Origin: Anabaena sp. 4-3
Lineage (GTDB): Bacteria > Cyanobacteriota > Cyanobacteriia > Cyanobacteriales > Nostocaceae
DNA length: 40,414 bases
Direction of reading: 5' to 3'
Assembly (NCBI RefSeq): GCF_001597745.1
Contig: NZ_LUHJ01000006.1
Span: 1 to 40,414, forward strand
In this document: positions 8,629 to 16,890 of the stretch, piece after piece
Layout: every line of letters begins with the position of its first letter
How positions within the stretch are numbered: position 1 is the first letter of the stretch
Made by a program: the position numbers and the translations under genes
Notes under the pieces: generated by a model
Told to the model about the DNA's origin: nothing
Seen by the model: only the letters and a program-made list of their open reading frames with translations
Databases searched by the model: none

Positions 8629-9006
8629 TTAACCAAACCAATGAGATGGCTCACAAGCTGCTACAACTGATTGGCAAAGGTGATGACTAATCCACTCTGA
8701 CTTTTCTTGGAAGATAGAATAAATACCTTGATGAATCAACCGTTGTAAGTGTAGCTGTTGCTCTAATGGACTCCGAGGTAACTTGTGAATAAGTTGACTT
8801 TCTTGTTCACAGTTTTGTAGTGTTGGTTGCTCCTCTAATACTGGACTGTAAAAGCTTGGTATTCGGCTGAGGACAAAAGTAATTAGCTCTTGGCGCAAAT
8901 CAGGAAGAGCAAAAGCTTGTTGATAAGGATGATATGGATATGTGTCTAAAACATTTTCAATCTCCCCAAGGACTGATTGCTGTGTTAAATTAACTACTGT
9001 TCTCAT
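8629..9006 (-). CDS. ComFB-like small protein (tentative)
   Basis: A 125-residue protein starting at ATG 9006. The N-terminal NLTQQSVLGEIENVLDTYP followed by LPDLRQELITFVLSRIPSFY resembles the helical core of late-competence ComFB proteins, which in cyanobacteria are small cyclic-dinucleotide-binding regulators. The paired cysteines of typical ComFB zinc sites (CxxC) are absent, so metal binding is not expected. The C-terminal half (LEQQLHLQRLIHQGIYSIFQ) is helical and unassigned. It is monocistronic. The assignment is by pattern only; a generic cyanobacterial conserved protein is the alternative. Confidence 0.5.
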   Translation of the reverse strand: MRTVVNLTQQSVLGEIENVLDTYPYHPYQQAFALPDLRQELITFVLSRIPSFYSPVLEEQPTLQNCEQESQLIHKLPRSPLEQQLHLQRLIHQGIYSIFQEKSEWISHHLCQSVVAACEPSHWFG

Positions 9007-9550
9007 AAATTTTTAACTCCTTTTTTATTTACTGACCAATTGTCTAGAGAATCAACTCGATCAATGGCAACTTTTTCTTAGTAGCCACTGAGCAGTTACC
9101 TCAATTTATACGCTCCGACAGTAACCCAACTTTTTATGTAGGTAGAATACCACGTATCTGCTGCTAGAGATTTGCTGGTATTTGAGACTGATTGGCAGTG
9201 TAGAAGTTGAAATAATCCTCAATCGCCTCTGGAAAAACTGTTGCTTTACATTTATATTTTACTTTTTTCAAATTGAAGTCTTTTTGAGTAAAAACTACAC
9301 AAAACTCATCATTTATCTTGAGGGATCAATGTAAAAATATATAAAAAAGATTAATGATAATTAAGCACTAAAGAAAGTAACACTACCATGATTGTTAAAA
9401 TTGCTTATTAAAACTCAGATAAACATACCCGAAATAAAGCTGAAATTGGGCATTTATTGGTTGAGGAATATTTCAATTTTGTAAAAAAAATTAGTAAGCC
9501 ACAAACAAGAGACTTACTAGATAGAATAACCAGTCTAAAGATAGATGTAA
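9007..9550. other. AT-rich spacer with a possible decayed frame
   Basis: This 544-base stretch has no secure gene. From 9388 a frame reads MIVKIAY, a TAA stop at 9409-9411, and then about 48 open codons (a stretch including HTRNKAEIGHLL and KPQTRDLLDRI) to a TAG at 9556-9558, overlapping the end of the next gene. It may be a remnant of a small gene, but I do not recognise it. The rest, including the leader of the ComFB-like gene, shows no repeats or strong hairpins. Confidence 0.4.
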
Positions 9551-10618
9551 TTATTTAGTCAGAACTTTGAAAAAGTTTATATCTGGTAAAAGTAGCTGGT
9601 CTAAATTATTGTTAATTTCTTGAGATGCAGCTAGTCCAGATAACATTGCCCCTTCTACCAGATTGCCGCCACACCAATCTCCACAGCAAACTAGAGGAAG
9701 GGAAGCTTGGGCAGATAACACAGTTTCTAGCCAAGGAAGGCGAGGGAAAGCATAACGCCAACGATGTACTTGTATCCACTCAGGGGCATTCAGCCAAGGC
9801 AGTGCTAAAATTTGGGCAGCATACTGCACCATCTGCTGTCCTAAAGGCTGTAAATCCGATGTTTCTAGATGGAGTTGCGCGAAATTAGCACTACTTTGCA
9901 CCACAAATACAGGCTGTTGAGATAGATGACGCTTACTACTGTCTAAACCAATCCATCCCAAAACAGGATCATCGATAAAGCTGATAGCTTTCCAGTCTGG
10001 TAGGGGCTGTGATGTTGTGGGATAGCCACTCATCACACTAATACAGGGATAAAATTCCACAGACTTCAAATGTTCCAGAAACTCGCTACCCAAGACACCT
10101 ACACCTAATGGTTGCAACAGCATCAAAGCTTGTGGTGCGGGAATCGCTATCACTAAAGCTTTTGCAGTCAGTTCCTCATTGCTGGCTTCTAGGGTAAGCC
10201 GCCAAGTGTGTTCAGGAGTGAGGTTAATAGCTGTCACTCGCTGATTCAGCAAAATATTTAAATTTTGGGCGAGAAATTTAGCGATCGCACTCATCCCCGC
10301 AGGTGCAACATAGCGAGGAGTGCGGTTTGGGGGTGCAGATAAACCTGTATCTGGAGTGAACTGATAAACTGTATCTGTCCAAACTTCTAAAATTTTGTTT
10401 TCAGACAACAAATTCACAAATCTGGTGAGTAATTCACCTTGCGGTTTCAGATAACAAGCACCATGATCTGCTGAAGTTTCATACAAGCGTCGTGTCGCCA
10501 CTCGTCCACCTAAACCACGGGACTTTTCCACAATTAACACCGAATATCCCGCTTGAGTTAACTGCTGGGCGCAGACTAAACCTGCCATACCAGCACCAAT
10601 CACCACAACATCATTCAT
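9551..10618 (-). CDS. Renalase-like FAD-dependent oxidoreductase
   Basis: This 355-residue flavoprotein has the Rossmann dinucleotide motif VIGAGMAGLVCAQQL near its N-terminus, an EKSRGLGGRVATRR stretch that binds the FAD ribose and pyrophosphate, and the C-terminal FAD motif CCGDWCGGNLVEGAMLSG. This is the arrangement of the amine-oxidase/renalase branch of FAD and NAD(P)-dependent oxidoreductases. The substrate is not predictable; animal renalase oxidises aberrant NAD(P)H isomers, and bacterial homologs may do likewise. It is cytosolic. The ATG start at 10618 lies only two bases from a heptamer repeat array, so its leader and ribosome binding site are made of repeat sequence. Confidence 0.85.
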   Translation of the reverse strand: MNDVVVIGAGMAGLVCAQQLTQAGYSVLIVEKSRGLGGRVATRRLYETSADHGACYLKPQGELLTRFVNLLSENKILEVWTDTVYQFTPDTGLSAPPNRTPRYVAPAGMSAIAKFLAQNLNILLNQRVTAINLTPEHTWRLTLEASNEELTAKALVIAIPAPQALMLLQPLGVGVLGSEFLEHLKSVEFYPCISVMSGYPTTSQPLPDWKAISFIDDPVLGWIGLDSSKRHLSQQPVFVVQSSANFAQLHLETSDLQPLGQQMVQYAAQILALPWLNAPEWIQVHRWRYAFPRLPWLETVLSAQASLPLVCCGDWCGGNLVEGAMLSGLAASQEINNNLDQLLLPDINFFKVLTK

Positions 10619-10620
10619 AA

Positions 10621-10668
10621 GTCAATAGTTATTAGTTATTAGTTATTAGTCATTAGTCATTAGTCATT
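10621..10668. repeat. STRR heptamer array (TTAGTYA)
   Basis: About six tandem heptamers of the type TTAGTTA and TTAGTCA lie immediately upstream of the flavoprotein start codon. They are followed by TTCTCCTCCGCTCCC, the same arrangement as at 35598-35700. Confidence 0.8.
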
Positions 10669-10718
10669 GGTAAAAGTTCTTCTCCTCCGCTCCCTCATCT
10701 CCCACCCTCCGGGTGAAT

Positions 10719-10775
10719 CCTACGGATACGCTGCGCGAGCGCGTAGCGTCTCTGTTCGCGGAGCGTCCCGTAGGG
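10719..10775. repeat. GC-rich dispersed palindrome
   Basis: CCTACGG (10719-10725) and CCCGTAGG (10767-10774) are outer arms around GC-rich inner palindromes (ACGCTGCGCGAGCGCG, TAGCGT, GGAGCGTCC). The composition is unlike the surrounding AT-rich spacer. It lies in the divergent region between the flavoprotein and yaaW-like genes and is typical of dispersed repeats in Nostoc-type genomes. Confidence 0.55.
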
Positions 10776-10891
10776 AAAGAGAAGCAAGCTACATCTCCCT
10801 CATCCCCCTCATCTCCCTCATCTTCCCCTGACTCCCCAATCCCCTAGTAGAATAGGGTACAGAAAATCTGTATCGAAGGGAGGAAGGGAAA

Positions 10892-11734
10892 TTGGATGAG
10901 CTAAGAACGGCCTTAGAGCTAGCAACAGACGATGAATTGCAAGACTTAACAGCAATTTTGTTTAGTCGTAAGTTTAATCCCCTAGATTATATTCACACAC
11001 CTGAACCTATCGAAATCCAAAGTCAAAATCGCCAAGCTTGGCTCGATTCATTAGAAAATCGTTTTCGGTTTTTAGCGGCAGATGGGATGACAGTCTTACG
11101 GGGACGCACAGAACAAGTAACATACCGTCAAGCACTCATTCAAGTCTGTAAGTATTTAAAAATTCCTTATTCTCAAGATTTAGCAACCGTTGATTTAGAA
11201 GCAGAAGTATTTTTGTATCTGCTGGGACAAGTTTGGAAAAAACTACCAAAACAGGAACAGCAAAAATTGACTGTTCAGTTACAAAATCAACTTGTGAACT
11301 CAGACATTAAACAACCTTTACCGCCTTTATTGCAGCGTGATCCCTTGGGCTTACTATTAAAGGGTGGTAGCGCACTGGCGTTTACTTCTGTGGTTCAACC
11401 CTTTGTGCTGCAACAAATTGCCCGTCAATTTGCTATCCACTTTGCTACTTATCAACTAGCTACACAAGCTGTTGTTCAAGGTTCTCAAGCTGCAACAGCA
11501 CAATTTCAAAGCTATGTAGCATTGCAAATGGCGCGCCGAGGTATGAGTTTAAATGCTGCTCGATACACAGCAGTGCGGAGTGTGTTTGCTTTTGTGGGGC
11601 CGATGATGTGGGCTTGGTTTTTTGCGGATTTAGGGTGGAGAATGATCACCACTAATTACGGTCGGATCATTCCTACGGTGTTTACTTTGGCACAAATTCG
11701 TCTCACTCGTACTGAATGTTGGGAGTTAGCTTGA
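10892..11734 (+). CDS. YaaW/UPF0174 family protein
   Basis: A 280-residue protein beginning at a TTG codon with AAGGGAGG at 10876-10883 as a good ribosome binding site. The N-terminal ELRTALELATDDELQDLTAILFSRKFNPLDY and the C-terminal helical hydrophobic region (RYTAVRSVFAFVGPMMWAWFFADL) fit the YaaW (UPF0174) family of unknown function. One or two hydrophobic helices suggest membrane association. It is translationally linked to the next gene: the stop overlaps a GGGAG site and a possible TTG start. Confidence 0.75.
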   Translation: MDELRTALELATDDELQDLTAILFSRKFNPLDYIHTPEPIEIQSQNRQAWLDSLENRFRFLAADGMTVLRGRTEQVTYRQALIQVCKYLKIPYSQDLATVDLEAEVFLYLLGQVWKKLPKQEQQKLTVQLQNQLVNSDIKQPLPPLLQRDPLGLLLKGGSALAFTSVVQPFVLQQIARQFAIHFATYQLATQAVVQGSQAATAQFQSYVALQMARRGMSLNAARYTAVRSVFAFVGPMMWAWFFADLGWRMITTNYGRIIPTVFTLAQIRLTRTECWELA

Positions 11735-13059
11735 AGACAGGTTTTTACCATTCCAACCCTAATTTACAATTGCCTTGGAATTGCCTGCAAATCGGTCTAC
11801 TCATATTTCCCTTAAGTCCGCTTTTGGGAGCCGTTAGCCTGGGATTTGCAACACTATTCACTTGGTTGCGTCAATTTCGCACAATTATCCACCGTCCCAT
11901 TAACTGGGGATTTGCGCTGTTTAGTGTTTTATTATTGATATCCGCTAGCTTTGCTCTAGATAAAGTAGCCGCTTTCGTTGGATTATTTAATTTATTGCCG
12001 TTTTTCTTATTTTTTGCTGGTTTAAGCGGCTTAATCCAAACTACTGCTCAATTGAGGCAAATAGCTTGGATATTTGTCATTGGTGCTGTGCCTGTTGTAA
12101 TTATAGGCTTTGGGCAGTGGTGGTTGGGCTGGTCATGGCAGTTACAGGTTTTGTTGTTAGATGTAGCGATCGCACCCGGAGGAAATCCCCCAGGACGGAT
12201 GTCTGCCATTTTCATGCACGCCAACATCTTTGCTGCTTACTTAGCAATAGTCTTTACCCTAGGATTAGGTTTATTGCTAGAACGGCGACTGGGGACTCTT
12301 GACTGGGGACTGGGTATCAGGAAGAATCGTCAATTTTTATGCCCTACTCCCTACTCTCTACTGCCCATCATTTTAATTGCTGACTTTGCCGCGTTGATTT
12401 TAACTAACTCCAGGAATGGATGGGCGATCGCAATTCTGACTTGTTTAGCATTCGCAGTTTATCTAGGTTGGCGTTTGCTAGTCGGTGGAGTTACTGCCGT
12501 AGTTGCTAGTGTACTTTTAGCCGCTTTTGCACCCTCACCAATTGCTCAACTCTTCCGTCGTATTGTTCCGGTGTTCTTTTGGGCTAGGCTCAACGATCAA
12601 TTATATCCCGATAGACCAGTGGCTTTAATGCGAAAAACCCAATGGGAATTTGCTTGGTATTTAACTCAACAACATCCTTGGACTGGATGGGGTTTACGTA
12701 ATTTTCCCGCCCTTTATAAAGCGCAGATGAATATTGATTTAGGTCATCCTCATAACTTGTTTTTAATGCTATCTGCCGAAACCGGATTACCCAGTGCTGT
12801 GTTATTTTTCGGGTTACTAGGTTGGATATTATTTGCCGGTATCCAACTGTTACAACCATCAAAATATCTCGTTCCAAAGGATAAATTAATCATTTTCAGT
12901 TACCTTGTGGTTTTTGTGGCATGGTTGCTATTTAATACAGTTGATATCACTTTATTTGACTTTAGATTGAATACTATCTCTTGGTTACTGATGGCAGCTA
13001 TTTGTGGTACTGCTTATCACTACAATCCAGATAAAAAATTCATAAACAATGATGATTAG
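11716..13059 (+). CDS. O-antigen ligase/polymerase family membrane protein
   Basis: A 447-residue protein with about ten hydrophobic segments and a periplasmic loop holding GWGLRNFPALY and LGHPHNLFLMLSAETG, the signature of the Wzy/WaaL (Wzy_C) family that joins or polymerises surface polysaccharide at the outer face of the inner membrane. The same superfamily includes IctB-type proteins, so the substrate is open. The given start overlaps the previous gene by 19 bases; TTG 11731, which overlaps the previous stop as TTGA with GGGAG six bases before it, is an attractive alternative. Around residues 190-216 the coding sequence passes through GGGGACT and CCCTACT repeat sequence (about 12286-12364), giving a loop (LGTLDWGLGIRKNRQF) that looks like a repeat-derived insertion between membrane segments. 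Confidence 0.8.
   Translation: MLGVSLKTGFYHSNPNLQLPWNCLQIGLLIFPLSPLLGAVSLGFATLFTWLRQFRTIIHRPINWGFALFSVLLLISASFALDKVAAFVGLFNLLPFFLFFAGLSGLIQTTAQLRQIAWIFVIGAVPVVIIGFGQWWLGWSWQLQVLLLDVAIAPGGNPPGRMSAIFMHANIFAAYLAIVFTLGLGLLLERRLGTLDWGLGIRKNRQFLCPTPYSLLPIILIADFAALILTNSRNGWAIAILTCLAFAVYLGWRLLVGGVTAVVASVLLAAFAPSPIAQLFRRIVPVFFWARLNDQLYPDRPVALMRKTQWEFAWYLTQQHPWTGWGLRNFPALYKAQMNIDLGHPHNLFLMLSAETGLPSAVLFFGLLGWILFAGIQLLQPSKYLVPKDKLIIFSYLVVFVAWLLFNTVDITLFDFRLNTISWLLMAAICGTAYHYNPDKKFINNDD
12286..12364. repeat. STRR-like repeat inside a coding region
   Basis: GACTGGGGACTCTTGACTGGGG-type heptamers on the left and CCCTACTCCCTACTC on the right lie within the O-antigen-ligase-like gene, in frame. The same GGGGACT unit fills the gap-arsJ spacer at 21854-21897. 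Confidence 0.6.
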
Positions 13060-13198
13060 CCTGGTAGTAGATTCCACTAATCACTAACTTGATAGCCCAT
13101 TGATAACCAATATTGAAATTTCAGTGGTTATACTGCGGTTATTTAGATATCTTAGGAAATAAAATGATGTTTATATTCCATTTTGTGGCTTTGAATTT

Positions 13199-13222
13199 GG
13201 CTAACATGAGTTAGCCATTTTT
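13199..13222 (+). terminator. Terminator of the yaaW/O-antigen-ligase operon
   Basis: GGCTAAC and GTTAGCC form a perfect 7-bp stem with an ATGA loop, followed by ATTTTTG, 140 bases after the stop codon. Confidence 0.6.
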
Positions 13223-13334
13223 GTTGATTGTTGGGAAGGTGTAGAAATCTTTTTAGGTTTACTGCATAACGGTCATCTTAACAAAGATGACTTTTTTTGG
13301 ATTTTTGCCTTGGATAATTCTATCTATTCCTATG

Positions 13335-13724
13335 AAGCTATCATCTCTCAAGTTTGCTTATGTGCTAACTTCATTAAGTCTAATTAGTGTGAGTTTTTCT
13401 CTACCTCAACCTGCCCAAGCTGCTATTAGTTGTGAACCAGGTACTATTAATCGTTATAGCAATGGTTCTTTAGCCAGTTGTACTCTCAGACAAGATACAA
13501 CATTACAAGTTGCTAGTGCTTCAGGAACATCTAATTTTCCCTGTAAAGCTCAAGGCAATATCTGGTTTGATGAAAAAGGACAATTTCAACAGTGCCAATT
13601 ATCTGAAGATATTCAAATTAGAACAGGCAATTCAATAGAACAATGTCCGATGGATTTCTGGGTGAAACTTTCTATATTAAGTAATGGCAATATCTCTATT
13701 ACTTGCCATAAATATCTCTATTAA
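13335..13724 (+). CDS. Small secreted hypothetical protein
   Basis: From ATG 13335 the protein has 129 residues and starts with a clear Sec signal peptide (MKLSSLKFAYVLTSLSLISV, then QPAQA before the mature AISCEPG). The mature part has five well-spaced cysteines, which could form disulfides in the periplasm, and repeated motifs of the form NG-x-L-x-x-C and KGQFQQCQL, suggesting repeated beta strands. An earlier in-frame ATG at 13287 would put 16 residues before the signal peptide and is less likely. No known domain is recognised; it looks like a cyanobacterial lineage-specific exported protein. Confidence 0.6.
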   Translation, partial: KLSSLKFAYVLTSLSLISVSFSLPQPAQAAISCEPGTINRYSNGSLASCTLRQDTTLQVASASGTSNFPCKAQGNIWFDEKGQFQQCQLSEDIQIRTGNSIEQCPMDFWVKLSILSNGNISITCHKYLY

Positions 13725-13852
13725 AAATTTAATTATTCTAGGTTATGTTAGGCGTATATTTCGACATCATTATTTACCAAAAGTGATGAAATCGCCTAAA
13801 CTATCAGAATATGTAGCGGTGCTTACTTGCGTATGAGTAATAGTGTATTAAT

Positions 13853-14242
13853 ATGGGGATACCTAAACTTTTTGTCAAAACACTACTATTAGAATCTGTG
13901 AAACTACTCTCTAACCCTGAAGTTCAACTCAAGATTAGAGATTTTATTCAAGAAACATCAGGAAACGTCAATCGGGATAATTTAACGCAAGCCATTGAAA
14001 AAGCTTGTAGTAGTTGTACGAGAAATAATTTCCATGATCAAGCCAGAGTGTCTGCTTTTTTGACTGCTTTATATATGCAAAATGATATCAGACGTGCTGC
14101 TCAAGTAGGGGGCAGTTTACGGAAAAGATTTGGGGTGACATGGTTTCCTCATATTAAAGAAAGAGAATTACGCTACGCCATAGATGTAGACAAAGAATTA
14201 GAGGATTTTTTTTACCAAGAATTAACTAAAAAATCAAGGTGA
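13853..14242 (+). CDS. Conserved hypothetical protein
   Basis: A 129-residue, mostly helical soluble protein with conserved-looking blocks (NRDNLTQAIEKACSSCTRNNFHDQARVSAFLTALYMQ and a basic RRAAQVGGSLRKRFG) quoted here only by part: KACSSCTRNNF holds a CxxC pair. I do not recognise the family. It ends 76 bases before the Ycf51 gene and could be co-transcribed with it. There is no signal peptide or membrane segment. Confidence 0.55.
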   Translation: MGIPKLFVKTLLLESVKLLSNPEVQLKIRDFIQETSGNVNRDNLTQAIEKACSSCTRNNFHDQARVSAFLTALYMQNDIRRAAQVGGSLRKRFGVTWFPHIKERELRYAIDVDKELEDFFYQELTKKSR

Positions 14243-14318
14243 TGTCATATAGGGACAAGCTACTCAGTAAAATAGGTGTGTCGGTTATGGATTCAAAACA
14301 CCTAAGTAGCCAATCTGT

Positions 14319-14840
14319 ATGCTCACAACAGCTGACTTTCTTCAATATACTCAATGGTCGGGTATTGCCACTCTGGTATTTGCTGCCTTGGCAATTCTCG
14401 CTTTTCTGTTTAAATGGGGTATCCGCTTTCGGCTAGTAGGTACGACTGGCTTTATGTTGGTGCTGACTGCTGGTTTATTTGCACTGTCACTGGTGCCTTT
14501 AAGTCGGACTGTTATTCCTGGTGCAGTCAGGTACACCTTAGTTTATGATAACGGTTCAAATCAGGCGGTTATTGCCACATCACCGCAGATTACACCTTCT
14601 CAGGTAGAAGCTACACTACTTCAAGCTGCAAGTAATCTTTATTCTTTCGGTCGGTCTGGTAGACAAGGAGATGATAAATTAACGATTCGGGCGCGGACTA
14701 TCATCCACCCAGAACCAGGGCTTTCTATACCAGTTTACCTGGGGGAAGTGAAGCGATCGCTCGCTAGTCGTGAGGATAATAGTATGGCAATCGAAATATA
14801 TCCCGACAAATTTGCTCAATTGCCAAAAGCTGACGCTTAA
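14319..14840 (+). CDS. Ycf51 family protein
   Basis: A 173-residue protein with two N-terminal membrane helices (about residues 14-32 and 40-60) and a soluble C-terminal domain starting near RYTLVYDNG and running through ITPSQVEATLLQAASNLYS to IYPDKFAQLP. This matches Ycf51 (DUF2518), a protein encoded in cyanobacterial and some red-lineage plastid genomes; its function is unknown. The C-terminal domain would face either the cytosol or the lumen; the sequence does not decide. A stem-loop 20 bases after the stop may end the transcript. Confidence 0.85.
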   Translation: MLTTADFLQYTQWSGIATLVFAALAILAFLFKWGIRFRLVGTTGFMLVLTAGLFALSLVPLSRTVIPGAVRYTLVYDNGSNQAVIATSPQITPSQVEATLLQAASNLYSFGRSGRQGDDKLTIRARTIIHPEPGLSIPVYLGEVKRSLASREDNSMAIEIYPDKFAQLPKADA

Positions 14841-14859
14841 TCCATCTTTTTTTCCTAGG

Positions 14860-14880
14860 CTTATCCGCAAATCGGATAAG
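14860..14880 (+). terminator. Stem-loop after Ycf51
   Basis: CTTATCCG and CGGATAAG form a perfect 8-bp stem with a CAAAT loop 20 bases past the stop. No T-run follows it on the + strand (a T-run precedes it), so termination is uncertain. A second hairpin (TTTGAGAA at 14893, TTCTCAAA at 14923) lies just beyond. Confidence 0.4.
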
Positions 14881-15113
14881 TCTAATAGGTTGTTTGAGAA
14901 GTATTTTGATTAACTTCAAAGTTTCTCAAACCTCACCCCCTATCCCCCCTTTTATCCCTCTCCTAATACCTTCTTAAAATTACCACCATCAATAGGTAGA
15001 TATTAATATCTGTCTCTTGGCTGTGTAAATATTTTCATTCCTATTTAATTAATTATAGGAAGTAGCAACTACATAACTTTACTAGCTGTTATTAAATAAC
15101 AGAGGATAAACTC

Positions 15114-15419
15114 ATGAAACCAATAAATTTTAAAAGTTTTTCCTTCATTAGCTCTACTTTAGTAGTCCTCTTAGGTGGAATTGTCGGGTTAAATATTCTC
15201 ACATTAGCAGCAGAGCGTCTTATTACTAAAAGTTCTACATTAATCGATGGTACTGTGACAATTCGTACTGATTTAAGGAATAAACTAAAAAGTGATTATT
15301 TTATTGGAGGCCCTTATGACTTAAACTGCCTATCTAATTATGAACAGGCAAGTCTGAGGATAGTCTGTGACGTAAGTAAATATGTTCAAGATGGCTCGGA
15401 ATATCCTGGTTTTCCATAG
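15114..15419 (+). CDS. Small membrane-anchored or secreted hypothetical protein
   Basis: A 101-residue protein with a good ribosome binding site (AGAGGA at 15101-15106) before the ATG. Residues 11-33 are hydrophobic (SFISSTLVVLLGGIVGLNIL), giving a signal peptide or N-terminal anchor; the rest (about 65 residues, two cysteines) would be periplasmic. No family is recognised. The gene is monocistronic. Confidence 0.5.
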   Translation: MKPINFKSFSFISSTLVVLLGGIVGLNILTLAAERLITKSSTLIDGTVTIRTDLRNKLKSDYFIGGPYDLNCLSNYEQASLRIVCDVSKYVQDGSEYPGFP

Positions 15420-15723
15420 CTAGAAAAATCATTGACTTTGCATTAATGCGGGATGAATTGATATTTTTGGAAACCGCAGCATAATAAAATAATATATGAC
15501 CACAGAAGCAATGTGATTTTATGATGTCGAAAAAAACAAACTAATGCTATTTTATATCAGGTGACATTGAGTAACTTAAATAAGTTTTTAATTGAAAGTT
15601 ATCACTATATTTTATCTTCTTTAAGTTTCTATTGCCGTCCCAAAAGACTGGTATTTAAATAAATCTTTTGTAACTCTCTAGAGCGAGTCTTAAATCATCC
15701 TCATGTCTTCAGTCCGCAGAGTC
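15420..15723. other. AT-rich spacer, no feature seen
   Basis: The 304 bases between this small gene and the convergent methyltransferase gene show no open frame, repeat or strong hairpin that I can support. Confidence 0.5.
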
Positions 15724-16509
15724 TCAAGAACTGCCAATGAGGTTTGAAGTCGTAACTGTATCCGGTGTTGGTCGCATAATATAGAAAGTATAGCCATAAA
15801 AATCGCTGAATTTCTCGAAAAGTGCTATTTCCTCTTCGATTTCATGAATAACGGCTTGAGTAACTGGGGTAATTTCTATCTGCTTGATTTTTTCGCGCAG
15901 TGGTTCATAGTAATTAATCCACCAAGCACTACTAGGTAATCTGTGAGTGGAAAGCACGCTCAAACCTGCTGTTGTCGCCCGTCGAATATTTTCCTGCTCA
16001 CTACCGATCATCGGATAGGCTGTCTGCCAATATGCGATCGCCGGCTCAGGTACTTGATCACTAAACCAACTCATCTCTGATACAACGGCGATACCATCAT
16101 TTGCCAGCAGGGAACGCCAGAGTTTCAGAGCATATTCAAATCCTAGGTTATATGCAGCACCCTCCGACCATAGCAGGTCAACGGAAGCATCTGGCCAATC
16201 AAGTTTACCCATGTCCGCATGAATTGGGGTGATCAGATGCTCAAGTCCAGCCTGTTGGGCGCGGACTGTGAGTTCCTCGATAAAAATCGCGGCGGTATCC
16301 ACCGCTATGACCTTGCTTTGATAGTATTGAGCCAGCAGCAATGCACCTGCACCACTACCGCATCCCAGATCCACAATGCGCGGCTTTGCTGGTAAAGTCG
16401 GAAGATTATTCAGTATGTGGCGGGAGAAGTCTGCATCACCTGGCCCTTGGCGGTTAAGTCCACGGTGTAAATTGATGAGAGCGGCAATATATTCGGTTTG
16501 ATTGTCCAT
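15724..16509 (-). CDS. Class I SAM-dependent methyltransferase
   Basis: From ATG 16509 the protein has 261 residues. It has motif I IVDLGCGSGAGALLLA, an acidic motif II at the end of the second strand (VIAVDTAA), an IHADMGKLDW motif and LLWSEGAAYNLGF in the post-I region, typical of class I methyltransferases that move a methyl group from S-adenosylmethionine to a small molecule. The substrate is unknown; it lacks the cysteine set of the arsenite methyltransferase ArsM. The frame stays open to ATG 16629, adding 40 poorly structured residues; neither start has a clear ribosome binding site, so the N-terminus is uncertain. Confidence 0.8.
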   Translation of the reverse strand: MDNQTEYIAALINLHRGLNRQGPGDADFSRHILNNLPTLPAKPRIVDLGCGSGAGALLLAQYYQSKVIAVDTAAIFIEELTVRAQQAGLEHLITPIHADMGKLDWPDASVDLLWSEGAAYNLGFEYALKLWRSLLANDGIAVVSEMSWFSDQVPEPAIAYWQTAYPMIGSEQENIRRATTAGLSVLSTHRLPSSAWWINYYEPLREKIKQIEITPVTQAVIHEIEEEIALFEKFSDFYGYTFYIMRPTPDTVTTSNLIGSS

Positions 16510-16890
16510 ACTGAGTTTTTCATCAACGCTAACTGCAAAAACATTTGAAAATGATTTTTTTGTATTTAGATATACAATATTTGTTAATTTTGGATTAAGA
16601 TGTGATCTACAGAAATTTAACAGTGTCATGTACGGGTAACACCAGCTAACACGGTCTCATATCTGTGAAACACGCTAATATTTACTTTCATAGCGCATTC
16701 TGATAGTGGTATCGTTAAAAAACCATAGAGTTATTCAAAACTTTGATAGTTCGGAATTTCTGGGGCATGGGCAATACCCGCGCATGACTCCAACAGTCAA
16801 GACAAAACTGGTGAGTAAGCGATCGCTATTCACCATGTCTATAAATTTAATTTTATGAAGAAACATTAAGGTTTTGGCAAACTAGAGTAT

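Noticed and set aside
15724-16629. Methyltransferase as an arsenic methyltransferase (ArsM)
   Set aside because: It lacks the conserved cysteine set of ArsM and lies outside the arsenic island.
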